This document shows positions 15,271-23,122 of a stretch of DNA of 38,380 nt, one piece after another (position 1 is the first letter of the stretch; every line of letters starts with the position of its first letter). Made by a program: the position numbers and the translations under genes. This DNA is from Candidatus Staskawiczbacteria bacterium (GTDB lineage Bacteria > Patescibacteriota > Minisyncoccia > Minisyncoccales > Staskawiczbacteraceae): the NCBI GenBank assembly GCA_903885445.1, contig CAISIO010000029.1, positions 1 to 38,380 on the forward strand, read 5' to 3'. The notes under the pieces were generated by a model. That model made no database searches, had not been told where the DNA came from, and saw only the letters and a program-made list of their open reading frames with translations.

Positions 15271-16239
15271 ATGATTGTTGAAATAATAATTTTTATCGCG
15301 TCTGTATTTATTCTTTCGTGGTTGAGTTCCAGGTTGGTGGCAACGCTGGTCAACACCGCTAAATATCTTCATTGGAGGGAGTTTATAATTGCTTTTTTTG
15401 TGATGGCATTTGCCGGGTCGCTTCCAAATTTATTTGTCGATATTAACGCCGCCCTGCACGGTTTGCCGCAAATTGCCTTTGGAGATGTTGTCGGAGGAAA
15501 TTTGGTTGACCTGACACTGGTTATGGCGATAGCTATTCTTTTTGGCGCCGGTTCTCTGCCCGCAGAGAGCGAAATGGTGCAAAAATCAGCCATTTTTACA
15601 TCGATAATTGCGGTTTTGCCGATACTTTTAGTTTGGGACGGGAAATTAGACAGGATAGATGGCGTAGTGCTTTTGGGGGCATTTGCTTTGTACACTTTTT
15701 GGTTGTTCTCAAAAGGAGACAGGTTCAAGAAAAAATACGCGGGGCGGCCTAAAAATAATGCGAAAGGGTATTTCTCTTTTTTACTGAACATTGCTAAAAT
15801 AATTATCTTTTTGGGTTTGCTTCTGGCGACTTCTTACTTTATTGTTAATTCTGCCCAGTTTTTTTCTGTCCAATTGGGAATATCATTGTCGCTTGTCGGC
15901 ATTTTGATTATAGGTTTGGGAAATTGTTTTCCTGAGGCTTATTTTTCAATTATATCGGCAAGACGGGGAGAAAACTGGATGGTTCTCGGAGATTTGATGG
16001 GCTCTGTCATAGTTTGCGCGACTTTAGTGCTTGGGATAGTCGCTATGATTTCTCCGTTTGAAATTAACGACCTGTCTCCATTTCTGATTACCAGAATATT
16101 TACAATTGTAGCCTCCCTTATTTTTCTCGTTTTTATAAGAACCGGCAGGAAAGTTACAAAGATGGAGGGCCTGCTTTTCCTTTTTATTTATATTTTGTTT
16201 CTTTTGGTGGAAATATTTCTGCCCAATGTAATTAAATGA
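15271..16239 (+). CDS. Sodium/calcium exchanger (CaCA) family membrane protein
   Basis: A 322-aa protein with about ten membrane helices in two inverted halves. The alpha-repeats are visible: AFAGSLPNLFVDINAALHGLPQIAFGDVVGGNLVDL and GLGNCFPEAYFSIISARRGENWMVLGDLMGSVIV. Relative to typical exchangers, the first P-E pair is P-N and the GN before the second Gly-Ser is GD in both halves, so ion specificity may differ. It overlaps the P-type ATPase start by ATGA at 16236-16239, pointing to joint ion homeostasis. Confidence 0.82.
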   Translation: MIVEIIIFIASVFILSWLSSRLVATLVNTAKYLHWREFIIAFFVMAFAGSLPNLFVDINAALHGLPQIAFGDVVGGNLVDLTLVMAIAILFGAGSLPAESEMVQKSAIFTSIIAVLPILLVWDGKLDRIDGVVLLGAFALYTFWLFSKGDRFKKKYAGRPKNNAKGYFSFLLNIAKIIIFLGLLLATSYFIVNSAQFFSVQLGISLSLVGILIIGLGNCFPEAYFSIISARRGENWMVLGDLMGSVIVCATLVLGIVAMISPFEINDLSPFLITRIFTIVASLIFLVFIRTGRKVTKMEGLLFLFIYILFLLVEIFLPNVIK

Positions 16240-18749
16240 TTTTTTCTGAATACACAAATAAATCAGCTGATGACGTTTTAGTTTTACTGAAAAGCTCCAA
16301 GGACGGCCTCTCAAAAAAAGAGGCGGTTTCAGCCCAGCAAAAATACGGCTTGAACGAAATAAAAACTAAAAATATCAGCGCCGTTGACATTTTTGTCAGG
16401 CAGTTTAAATCACCGTTTGCTTATTTGTTGCTGGTTGCGGCAATAATTTCATTTTTTATCGGCCAGCTAATTGATAGCGTCGCGGTCGTAGCATTCGTCA
16501 TACTAAATGTTATTATCGGGTTTTACCAAGAATATAAGGCTGGAAAAGCGGTTTCTCTTTTGCAAAAATTTATTCCGCAAAAGGTCAAAATTTTGAGGGA
16601 TTCAAAAGAAGAATTAATTGATAAAAAATTTTTGGCGCCAGGCGACATCGTTTTGCTGGAGGCCGGTGATATTGTGCCGGCGGATTTGAGGGCAATAATT
16701 TTGCAGAACTTTTTAGTTAACGAGTCGGCCCTTACGGGAGAATCTGTTCCGGTCTCAAAAATTACCGATGCGCTAGATCGGCAGGAGGAAGAAATTTTTC
16801 TTGCGAAAAATATTATTTTTTCAGGTTCGTCTGTGGTTTCGGGCAAAGCGCAGGCGGTTGTCTTGGCCGTGGGGAAAGAAACGGTTTTTGGCGGAATTGT
16901 AAAAATTGTCTCGGGAATAAAACGGGAAAGCGCTTATGAAAAAAGCATTTTGTATTTTTGCAAACTGATTTTAAGGATTGTCGCTACAACGATGATCCTG
17001 GTTTTTGTTGTAAATATTTTATTCAAGGGATTAAACGATGTTTGGGAGCTTCTTTTGTTTTCAGTCGCCTTAATAGTGAGTATTCTGCCCGAAGCCCTGC
17101 CGGCTGTGGTTACATTTGCCTTGTCCGCAGGGAGTTTGAAAATGGCAAAACAAAATGTGGTTGTTAAGCGGTTATCTGCAATTGAAGATTTGGGTAACAT
17201 AGAAGTTTTGTGCGCGGACAAGACCGGCACGCTTACGCAGAATAAATTATCGCTTGAGGAGGTTGTTTCGTCTGATAAAAGAAAATGTTTTCTGTACGGC
17301 GTTTTGGGCGGGAAAATAATTAATCCCTTTGACGCCGCGCTTTATAAGCGGGTTCCCGAGGAAACTTTAAGGGACTCGAAAAAGTTCAAAATCATTTTTG
17401 AATTGCCGTTTGACTCGTACAGGATGAGATCTGCCTTTTTGATACAATCTGGCAAGGGAGAAAAGTTTTTGGTTGTAAAAGGCGCCCCGGAATCCATAGT
17501 AAAAGTTTGTTCAAAATTTGGCGGCAATTCCGACAGAAAGGAAATTATAGAGGACATAGCAAAGGAAGGCAGCGAAGGAAAAAGAGTCTTGGCTATAGCG
17601 TTTAAAAAACTTGATATAAATAAAAGTGAAATTACAGCAAACGATGAAAAACAGCTTATTTTTCAAGGATATTTTGTTTTTAGCGACCCTATAAAAACAA
17701 CCGCGAAAGAGGCGCTGAATTTGTCTAAAAAATTAGGAGTTAAAATTAAAATTATTACCGGGGATTCAAAAGAAGTTGCCGGTTATGTGGCAAGGCAGAC
17801 GGGATTGGCGTCCGGAACGCAAGATATTATTTCTGGCGAGGAACTGCTCAAATTATCGAAGGAAGAGTTTGACGACGAGTGCGATGGCAAGTCGGTTTTT
17901 GCCAGGATTTCTCCTGATTTAAAATATAGGATAATCCAATCTCTCCAAAAAAAATATGAAGTCGGATTTATGGGAGAGGGTTTTAACGATGCGCCGGCTT
18001 TAAAAGCAGCCGATGTCGGTATCGCCGTTGCCGAGGCATCTGATGTTGCAAGAGACGCCGCAGATGTTGTTCTTTTGCAGAAGGATTTGCGGGTTGTTGT
18101 AAACGGGATTAAAGACGGCAGGATGATTTTTGCTAACATAAATAAATATATTAAGTGCGCGCTGGCAAGCAATTTCGGTAATTTTTATTCAATTGCAGCG
18201 ATTTCTGTATTTATTAATTTCTTGCCAATGCTTCCAGTGCAAATTTTGCTTGGAAACTTGCTGTCTGATTTTCCGCTTATAACCGTTGCCACAGATTCCG
18301 TTGACCTAGACGAATTAAGAAAACCGAAACAATATCAATTGCACAATGTTTTGCCTTTAATAATTTCCTTGGCGCTGGTCAGCACGATTTTTGATTTTAT
18401 ATTTTTTGCAATATTTTTCAGGTCCTCGCCGGCCGTCATTCAGACTTTATGGTTTATAGAAAGCATTTTAACAGAAATTTTATTGATATTCATCATCAGG
18501 ACGCGCGGCAAGTTTTGGAAGGCAAGAAGGCCCAGCGCGTGGCTTTTGTCGCTTACAATTATTGACGCGGTTTTTATTATTGCCTTGCCGTTTTTAAAAA
18601 TCGGACAAAACTGGTTCCATTTTGTGGCCCTGCCGATTTTGCCGCTGCTGATTGTGTTTCTTGAACTGGCCGCCTATTTTTGGGTCAGCGAATTTGTGAA
18701 ATTAGTTTATTTCCATTATTGGAAACCAAAAACTTCTGTGATAAGCTAA
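16236..18749 (+). CDS. P2-like P-type cation-transporting ATPase
   Basis: An 837-aa P-type ATPase. An N-terminal cation-ATPase domain is followed by helices M1-M2, the actuator motif TGES (from Thr167), M4 with SILPEALPAVVT, the phosphorylation motif DKTGTLT (Asp328), KGAPE in the nucleotide domain, the hinge MGEGFNDAP, and C-terminal helices. The usual hinge is GDGxNDxP; here Glu581 replaces the first Asp. The M4 PEALP suits Ca2+, Mg2+ or H+ transporters, so the ion is uncertain. It is coupled by overlap to the CaCA-type exchanger and is followed by rmuC after 4 bp. Confidence 0.92.
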   Translation: MIFSEYTNKSADDVLVLLKSSKDGLSKKEAVSAQQKYGLNEIKTKNISAVDIFVRQFKSPFAYLLLVAAIISFFIGQLIDSVAVVAFVILNVIIGFYQEYKAGKAVSLLQKFIPQKVKILRDSKEELIDKKFLAPGDIVLLEAGDIVPADLRAIILQNFLVNESALTGESVPVSKITDALDRQEEEIFLAKNIIFSGSSVVSGKAQAVVLAVGKETVFGGIVKIVSGIKRESAYEKSILYFCKLILRIVATTMILVFVVNILFKGLNDVWELLLFSVALIVSILPEALPAVVTFALSAGSLKMAKQNVVVKRLSAIEDLGNIEVLCADKTGTLTQNKLSLEEVVSSDKRKCFLYGVLGGKIINPFDAALYKRVPEETLRDSKKFKIIFELPFDSYRMRSAFLIQSGKGEKFLVVKGAPESIVKVCSKFGGNSDRKEIIEDIAKEGSEGKRVLAIAFKKLDINKSEITANDEKQLIFQGYFVFSDPIKTTAKEALNLSKKLGVKIKIITGDSKEVAGYVARQTGLASGTQDIISGEELLKLSKEEFDDECDGKSVFARISPDLKYRIIQSLQKKYEVGFMGEGFNDAPALKAADVGIAVAEASDVARDAADVVLLQKDLRVVVNGIKDGRMIFANINKYIKCALASNFGNFYSIAAISVFINFLPMLPVQILLGNLLSDFPLITVATDSVDLDELRKPKQYQLHNVLPLIISLALVSTIFDFIFFAIFFRSSPAVIQTLWFIESILTEILLIFIIRTRGKFWKARRPSAWLLSLTIIDAVFIIALPFLKIGQNWFHFVALPILPLLIVFLELAAYFWVSEFVKLVYFHYWKPKTSVIS

Positions 18750-18753
18750 AGCC

Positions 18754-19788
18754 ATGGATTTAACGATAATACTATTACTAATAATTGCGGTGGGGATGGT
18801 GGTGGCGATTTTTTTGTTGCTCCGCAAAAAGCCGGAAATTGAAAAGAAAGAAGATAACTCGCTTTTGGTGTTGCAACAGTTAAATAATATTTCGCAGGTT
18901 TTGGATTCTAAATTGTCTGAAACGAATAAAAATACCCAGTTTCAGTTTGACCAGTCTGCAAAAATAATTGGAGACGTAAGAGAAAGATTGGCTAAACTGG
19001 ATGAAACAAACAGGCAAGTGGTTGGATTCGCCGACCAGTTAAAAAGTTTGCAGGATATTTTAAAGAACCCGAAACAGCGGGGGATTCTTGGAGAGTATTA
19101 TTTGGAAACTGTTTTGAAAAATGTTTTGCCTCCCAGCTCTTTCCAAATGCAATACTCGTTTTCAAACGGCGAAATTGTTGACGCGGTTGTTTTTGTTGAT
19201 AAAAGAATAATCCCGATTGACTCAAAATTTTCTTTGGATAATTATAATAGAATGTTGCAGACGAACGACCCGGTTGAGAAAAAAAGATTGGAAACGGCCT
19301 TTGTGAATGATTTAAAACTAAGGATTGACGAAACCTCAAAATATGTAAGGCCGGAAGAAAAAACAATGGATTTTGCTTTTATGTTTATTCCCTCGGAAGC
19401 GGTTTATTATGATTTGCTGATAAATAAAGTTGGTGTTATTGCCGAAGACACGAATAATTTAATTTATTACGCGGGGAAGAAAAAAGTTATTGTTGTTTCG
19501 CCGACTTCATTTTTGGCATATTTGCAGACAGTTTTGCAGGGGCTGAGAAACCAGAAGATTTCCGAGCAGGCGCAAACCATAATAAAAGAAGTCGAACGGC
19601 TGGGAAAGCATTTATTTACATATGCGGAGCATTTTAATAGATTGGGCCAGCATTTAGACGGAACAGTCAGCAGTTTTAATAAGGCAAAGCTGGAATTCGG
19701 CAAAATAGACAAAGATGTTATAAAACTCACGGGAGGCGAATCAAAGCTGGAACTGGACGAGGTTAACCGTCCGGCAGTTGACGAATAA
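18754..19788 (+). CDS. rmuC: DNA recombination protein RmuC homologue
   Basis: A 344-aa RmuC. An N-terminal membrane helix (about residues 3-23) and a coiled-coil stretch precede the nuclease-like domain with KNPKQRGILGEYYLETVLKNVLPPSSF, VDAVVFVDKRIIPIDSKFSLDNY and FMFIPSEAVYYDLL. RmuC limits DNA inversions between short inverted repeats, and its fold is related to PD-(D/E)XK nucleases. It ends the transporter run and may terminate at AACCGT/ACGGTT followed by T7 (19764-19798), which overlaps its last codons. Confidence 0.92.
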   Translation: MDLTIILLLIIAVGMVVAIFLLLRKKPEIEKKEDNSLLVLQQLNNISQVLDSKLSETNKNTQFQFDQSAKIIGDVRERLAKLDETNRQVVGFADQLKSLQDILKNPKQRGILGEYYLETVLKNVLPPSSFQMQYSFSNGEIVDAVVFVDKRIIPIDSKFSLDNYNRMLQTNDPVEKKRLETAFVNDLKLRIDETSKYVRPEEKTMDFAFMFIPSEAVYYDLLINKVGVIAEDTNNLIYYAGKKKVIVVSPTSFLAYLQTVLQGLRNQKISEQAQTIIKEVERLGKHLFTYAEHFNRLGQHLDGTVSSFNKAKLEFGKIDKDVIKLTGGESKLELDEVNRPAVDE

Positions 19789-19832
19789 CGGTTTTTTTGC
19801 TAAACTATGTTTATACTAAAACACTCATAAAT

Positions 19833-20138
19833 ATGATAGCAATTATAAGAACTGGCGGGAAACAATATGTTGTCCAGCCGGGAGATAAAATCAAAGTAGA
19901 AAAATTGGATAAAAAAGAAGGAGAGGAATTTTCCTTTTCTGATGTTTTGTTGGTTGAAAAGAGCAAAAAAATTGAGGTTGGAAATCCAACAGTTAAAGTG
20001 GAAGTCCAGGCAAAAGTTTTAAGCCACGGAAAGGGAGACAAAGTAATCGTTTTTAAATATAAAGCCAAGAAAAGAGAAAGCAAGAAAATTGGACACAGGC
20101 AAACATACACGGAAATAGAAATTACAGGAATTAAATAA
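19833..20138 (+). CDS. rplU: 50S ribosomal protein L21
   Basis: A 101-aa L21 that binds 23S rRNA in the large subunit. The ORF-track start at 19797 is too early; MIAIIRTGGKQYVVQPGDKI at 19833 is the family start. Other marks are GDKVIVFKYKAKKRESKKIGHRQTYTEIEI. rpmA (L27), its usual partner, is not adjacent; the gene stands alone between rmuC and a bidirectional terminator. A TATACT at 19812-19817 may be its -10 element. Confidence 0.96.
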   Translation: MIAIIRTGGKQYVVQPGDKIKVEKLDKKEGEEFSFSDVLLVEKSKKIEVGNPTVKVEVQAKVLSHGKGDKVIVFKYKAKKRESKKIGHRQTYTEIEITGIK

Positions 20139-20151
20139 ATCTTAACTAATT

Positions 20152-20177
20152 AAAAGACCCGTGAAAGCGGGTTTTTA
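20152..20177. terminator. Bidirectional terminator between rplU and the SpoVG-family gene
   Basis: ACCCG (20157-20161) pairs with CGGGT (20168-20172), with AAAAG and TTTTTAG flanks. The convergent gene's stop codon (20175-20177) lies in the T tract. Confidence 0.8.
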
Positions 20178-20438
20178 GTTGGCAAACAATTCCTTTGTTT
20201 TCTCAATTATCGCGTTTTCCAACAGCTTACTGGTTTCCTCGTTTGTTGGGCGGTATACATTGATATCCTTAGCGCCAACCTTTTTTGTGGGGTAGGTTAT
20301 TCTATAACCCGAGCCGTCAAGCCGCGTGTGTACTCCAATAGACCCTAAATAGATGCTATTATCAATAAGCACGCTAGCGAAAGCGACTAATCCGTTATGG
20401 GGAGTGATCGGCGTAATTTGTATATCTGTAATTTTCAT
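20175..20438 (-). CDS. spoVG: SpoVG-family protein
   Basis: An 87-aa minus-strand protein matching the SpoVG fold: MKITDIQITPITPHNGLVAFASVLIDNSIYLGSIGVHT, then GYRITYPTKKVG and INVYRPTNEETSKLLENAIIEKTKEL. SpoVG is a small nucleic-acid-binding regulator known from Firmicutes, spirochaetes and others. Here it is convergent to rplU and divergent from prmC. Sporulation is not implied; a general RNA/DNA-binding role is the safest inference. Confidence 0.8.
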   Translation of the reverse strand: MKITDIQITPITPHNGLVAFASVLIDNSIYLGSIGVHTRLDGSGYRITYPTKKVGAKDINVYRPTNEETSKLLENAIIEKTKELFAN

Positions 20439-20504
20439 ATTTATTGTTATATAACTAATACGTATGCGCCACCTATTTACGCAGCATTACCCTAAAGAGA
20501 GAAT

Positions 20505-21233
20505 ATGTTAGAAAAAGAAAAAAGTTGGCTTTTAAAAGAGAAATATAATAATAAGCCGACCAAAAAATATTATAAAGATGTTGAACGGCTCAACTCAGGT
20601 GAGCCGTTAGATTATGTAATTGGGTTTACAGAGTTTTTGAATTGTAAAATTGATTTATCCAGAAGCCCGTTGATTCCGAGGCCGGAAACCGAATATTGGG
20701 TGAGCCAAGAATTAAAAAATATTAAATCGGGAAAAGTGTTGGATATTTTTTCAGGTTCCGGCTGCATCGGGATCGCGATTTTAAAACATTCGCAAAGTTT
20801 ATTGTGCGACTTCGCAGATAAAGATGTCGGAGCGATAAAACAAGTAAAAATAAATTTAAAAATAAATAATATAAGTTCGGCGAGGTATAAAATAATAAAA
20901 TCAGACGTTTTTGACGGCGTAAAAAGTAAGTATGATTATATCTTCGCTAATCCACCGTATATCTCGACTGTAAAGAAAAATAAAATCCAAAAATCAGTTT
21001 TGAAATACGAGCCAAAGTCAGCTCTATTCGGCGGGAAAGACGGACTTTTTTATATCAGAAAATTTTTAAAAGATGCGCGGAATTATTTAAATCCCGGCGG
21101 ACAAATTTTTATGGAATTTGATTTTATTCAAAAGAGGGGGATTGAGCTTTTATTAAAAAAATATAGTTACAAAATATGGGAATTTCACAAGGACCAATTC
21201 AGCAAATGGAGGTGGGTTTCTGTCTTAAATTGA
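20505..21233 (+). CDS. prmC: Release factor glutamine methyltransferase PrmC/HemK
   Basis: A 242-aa SAM-dependent methyltransferase that methylates the GGQ glutamine of peptide release factors. Visible marks are DYVIGFTEF, LIPRPETEYWV, the SAM motif VLDIFSGSGCIGIAIL and the catalytic NPPYIS. It is shorter than typical homologues (about 280 aa), with a reduced N-terminal helical domain. It starts 66 bp from the divergent SpoVG-family gene and ends at a terminator. Confidence 0.9.
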   Translation: MLEKEKSWLLKEKYNNKPTKKYYKDVERLNSGEPLDYVIGFTEFLNCKIDLSRSPLIPRPETEYWVSQELKNIKSGKVLDIFSGSGCIGIAILKHSQSLLCDFADKDVGAIKQVKINLKINNISSARYKIIKSDVFDGVKSKYDYIFANPPYISTVKKNKIQKSVLKYEPKSALFGGKDGLFYIRKFLKDARNYLNPGGQIFMEFDFIQKRGIELLLKKYSYKIWEFHKDQFSKWRWVSVLN

Positions 21234-21257
21234 AAAGTCCCTAGCGGGATTTTTTTG
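21233..21257 (+). terminator. Terminator of prmC
   Basis: AAAAGTCCC and GGGATTTTT pair around TAGC, followed by more T. The purC promoter begins within 10 bp. Confidence 0.85.
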
Positions 21258-21264
21258 TTGCTTT

Positions 21265-21293
21265 TTGATATCTAAATGGTAGTATTTAATAAT
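21265..21293 (+). promoter_or_regulatory. Promoter of purC
   Basis: TTGATA (21265-21270) and AATAAT (21288-21293) are separated by exactly 17 nt. The leader contains CCTC segments that could pair with the SD region GAGGGAG just before the ATG, so the SD may be occluded. Confidence 0.65.
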
Positions 21294-21335
21294 CGTGATA
21301 GAGAGCGTCCGACCTCGTAACCTCTTGAGGGAGTC

Positions 21336-22262
21336 ATGGAAATGATTGAGTTGCGACCGTCCTTTGAAAATGGGTGTTTCATGTCCGCTAACGCTACGGG
21401 TTGTCCTGCTCGTAGCGGGAAGGTGCGCGAGATCTTGGATCTCGAGGAGGAGTTGCTTCTCTTGGTTACTGATCGTCTCAGCGCCTTCGACGTGGTCATG
21501 CCCAACGGCATCCCCGACAAAGGCCGCGTACTCACGCAGATCAGCGCGTTCTGGTTCCGCTTATTGGAGGACATTACGCCCAACCACATGCTGTCCATTG
21601 ACGTGGACGATTTGCCGGAGGGACTCCTCGCCCACGCCGAGGAGCTTGCCGGGCGGTTCATGCTTTGTCGCAAGTGTCGCGTGGTGCCCATTGAGTGCAT
21701 CGTCCGTGGATATCTCGCCGGCAGCGGATGGAAGGAGTACAAGCAGAGCGGCACGGTGTGTGGCATTCCCCTGCCAGAGGACCTCAAGCAGTGCTCCGAG
21801 CTGCCTGAGCCGATCTTTACCCCCTCCACCAAGGCCGAGAAGGGCCACGACGAGAACATAACCTTCGAGCAGACCTGCGACTTGGTTGGCCGGGACGTGG
21901 CCGCCCAGATCCGCGAGAAGTCCCTGGCCGTCTACAACCGAGGGCGGGCTTACGCGGCCGAACGAGGCATCATCCTGGCCGACACGAAGTTCGAATGGGG
22001 CTGGGACGCCGATGGTCGGCTTCTGCTGATCGACGAAGTGCTCACGCCGGATTCCTCCCGCTTCTGGCCGGCCGATGGGTACAAGCCCGGGCGTGACCAG
22101 CCGAGCTTCGACAAGCAGTTCGTCCGCGACTATCTGGACCAGATCGGCTTCGACCGCAGGCCCCCCGGCCCGGTCCTGCCGGCCGACATCGTCCAGAAGA
22201 CCCGCGCCAAGTACATCGAGGCCTTCACGCGCCTCAGCGGCCAGGAATTCGCCTGGGAGTAG
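21336..22262 (+). CDS. purC: SAICAR synthetase of foreign base composition
   Basis: A 308-aa phosphoribosylaminoimidazole-succinocarboxamide synthase, which joins aspartate to CAIR with ATP in de novo purine synthesis. It is complete: GKVREILDL, VTDRLSAFDVVMPNGIPDKG, signature 1 (PIECIVRGYLAGSGWKEY), signature 2 (LADTKFEWGWD) and DEVLTPDSSRFWP. The length suits the longer PurC type. Bases 22021-22080 contain 38 G/C of 60, against 19 of 60 at 22561-22620 in the next gene. It has its own promoter, an SD (GAGGGAG) and a strong terminator. No other purine gene is nearby, so this looks like a lone acquired gene. Confidence 0.95.
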   Translation: MEMIELRPSFENGCFMSANATGCPARSGKVREILDLEEELLLLVTDRLSAFDVVMPNGIPDKGRVLTQISAFWFRLLEDITPNHMLSIDVDDLPEGLLAHAEELAGRFMLCRKCRVVPIECIVRGYLAGSGWKEYKQSGTVCGIPLPEDLKQCSELPEPIFTPSTKAEKGHDENITFEQTCDLVGRDVAAQIREKSLAVYNRGRAYAAERGIILADTKFEWGWDADGRLLLIDEVLTPDSSRFWPADGYKPGRDQPSFDKQFVRDYLDQIGFDRRPPGPVLPADIVQKTRAKYIEAFTRLSGQEFAWE

Positions 22263-22298
22263 TCGAGAGGCTTCAATTTTATGTTAGTCATGCGAGAG

Positions 22299-22332
22299 GC
22301 CTGGCACGTGCGTTGTGCCGGGCGTTTTTTTT
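22299..22332 (+). terminator. Strong terminator of purC
   Basis: GCCTGGCAC (22299-22307) pairs with GTGCCGGGC (22315-22323), with one T-G wobble, followed by GTTTTTTTTGC. The tail resembles that after the 269-aa lone gene. Confidence 0.9.
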
Positions 22333-22425
22333 GCAAAAAATTGATTGATTTAAATGATTTTAATCTGGTCTTGCCCTCAACGATAAATTTGAAAAATTTA
22401 TAAAAAGGGGGTAAAATAAGGAAAA

Positions 22426-23112
22426 ATGGGCGAGAAAAAAATACAACTTTCACCGAACTCGTTAAATCTGTTTCTGGAATGCCCGCATTGTTTTTGGCTA
22501 GATAAAAATTTGGGAGTTAAAAGGCCGCCGGCGTATCCTTATGCTTTAAATTCCGCGGTTGATGAATTACTGAAAGAAGAGTTTGATGCTTATCGCGCTA
22601 AAAATTTAATGCATCCTTTATTATCAGAGAATAATATAAAAGCGCATTTGTTTCCAAACCAAAAATTATTAAATCAGTGGAGGAATAATCTTGCCGGAAT
22701 AAGATATTTTGACCAAGATATTGGAGCAACGTTATTTGGCGCAGTTGACGATGTCTTGCAATTCGACGATAATAAAATAGCCCCGCTAGATTACAAATCA
22801 ACCGGAAGCACCACAGCGAATGTTTATGACAGATTTCAATTGCAACTGGACACGTACGCGTTCTTGATGGAAAAAAATGGATATAGCATTTCAGGGAAAG
22901 GGTACCTGGCATTCTATGTCGTTGACAAGAGCAGGGGATTTATAGACAGGTTGCCTTTTAGAAAAGAAATTATGGAGGTAGAAACTAATTCCGCGGGCAT
23001 ATACGATATTTTTAAAGACGCGGTAAACGTATTAAAAAAAACAGCTCCGAGCGCGCACAGCCGAGATTGCCAATTCAAAAAATGGTTCGACGGAGCAAAA
23101 GCATTTAATTAA
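22426..23112 (+). CDS. PD-(D/E)XK nuclease family protein (Cas4/RecB-like)
   Basis: A 228-aa protein. It opens with a Cas4/RecB-like segment, LSPNSLNLFLECPHCFWLDKNLGVKRP, including a C-x2-C pair. The nuclease core reads LFGAVDDVLQF...IAPLDYKS, where Asp and D-x-K form the PD-(D/E)XK site, and continues with QLQLDTYAFLMEKNGY. A C-terminal Cys (RDCQF) could complete part of an iron-sulfur site, but the full Cys set is not obvious. No cas genes or CRISPR array are present, so a DNA repair or end-processing role is more likely. A TAAAAT at 22412-22417 lies close to the ATG. Confidence 0.82.
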   Translation: MGEKKIQLSPNSLNLFLECPHCFWLDKNLGVKRPPAYPYALNSAVDELLKEEFDAYRAKNLMHPLLSENNIKAHLFPNQKLLNQWRNNLAGIRYFDQDIGATLFGAVDDVLQFDDNKIAPLDYKSTGSTTANVYDRFQLQLDTYAFLMEKNGYSISGKGYLAFYVVDKSRGFIDRLPFRKEIMEVETNSAGIYDIFKDAVNVLKKTAPSAHSRDCQFKKWFDGAKAFN

Positions 23113-23122
23113 ACAATAAACT

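Noticed and set aside
19797-19832. Upstream extension of rplU
   Set aside because: The extra residues are not L21-like and cover the probable promoter; MIAIIRTGGKQY is the family start.
21346-21861. 171-aa ORF overlapping purC in another frame, plus minus-strand ORFs 21272-21859
   Set aside because: These are shadow ORFs caused by GC-rich codons; purC shows all family signatures in its own frame.
22426-23112. Cas4 and a CRISPR locus
   Set aside because: The nuclease resembles Cas4/RecB, but there are no cas genes or spaced direct repeats in the window.
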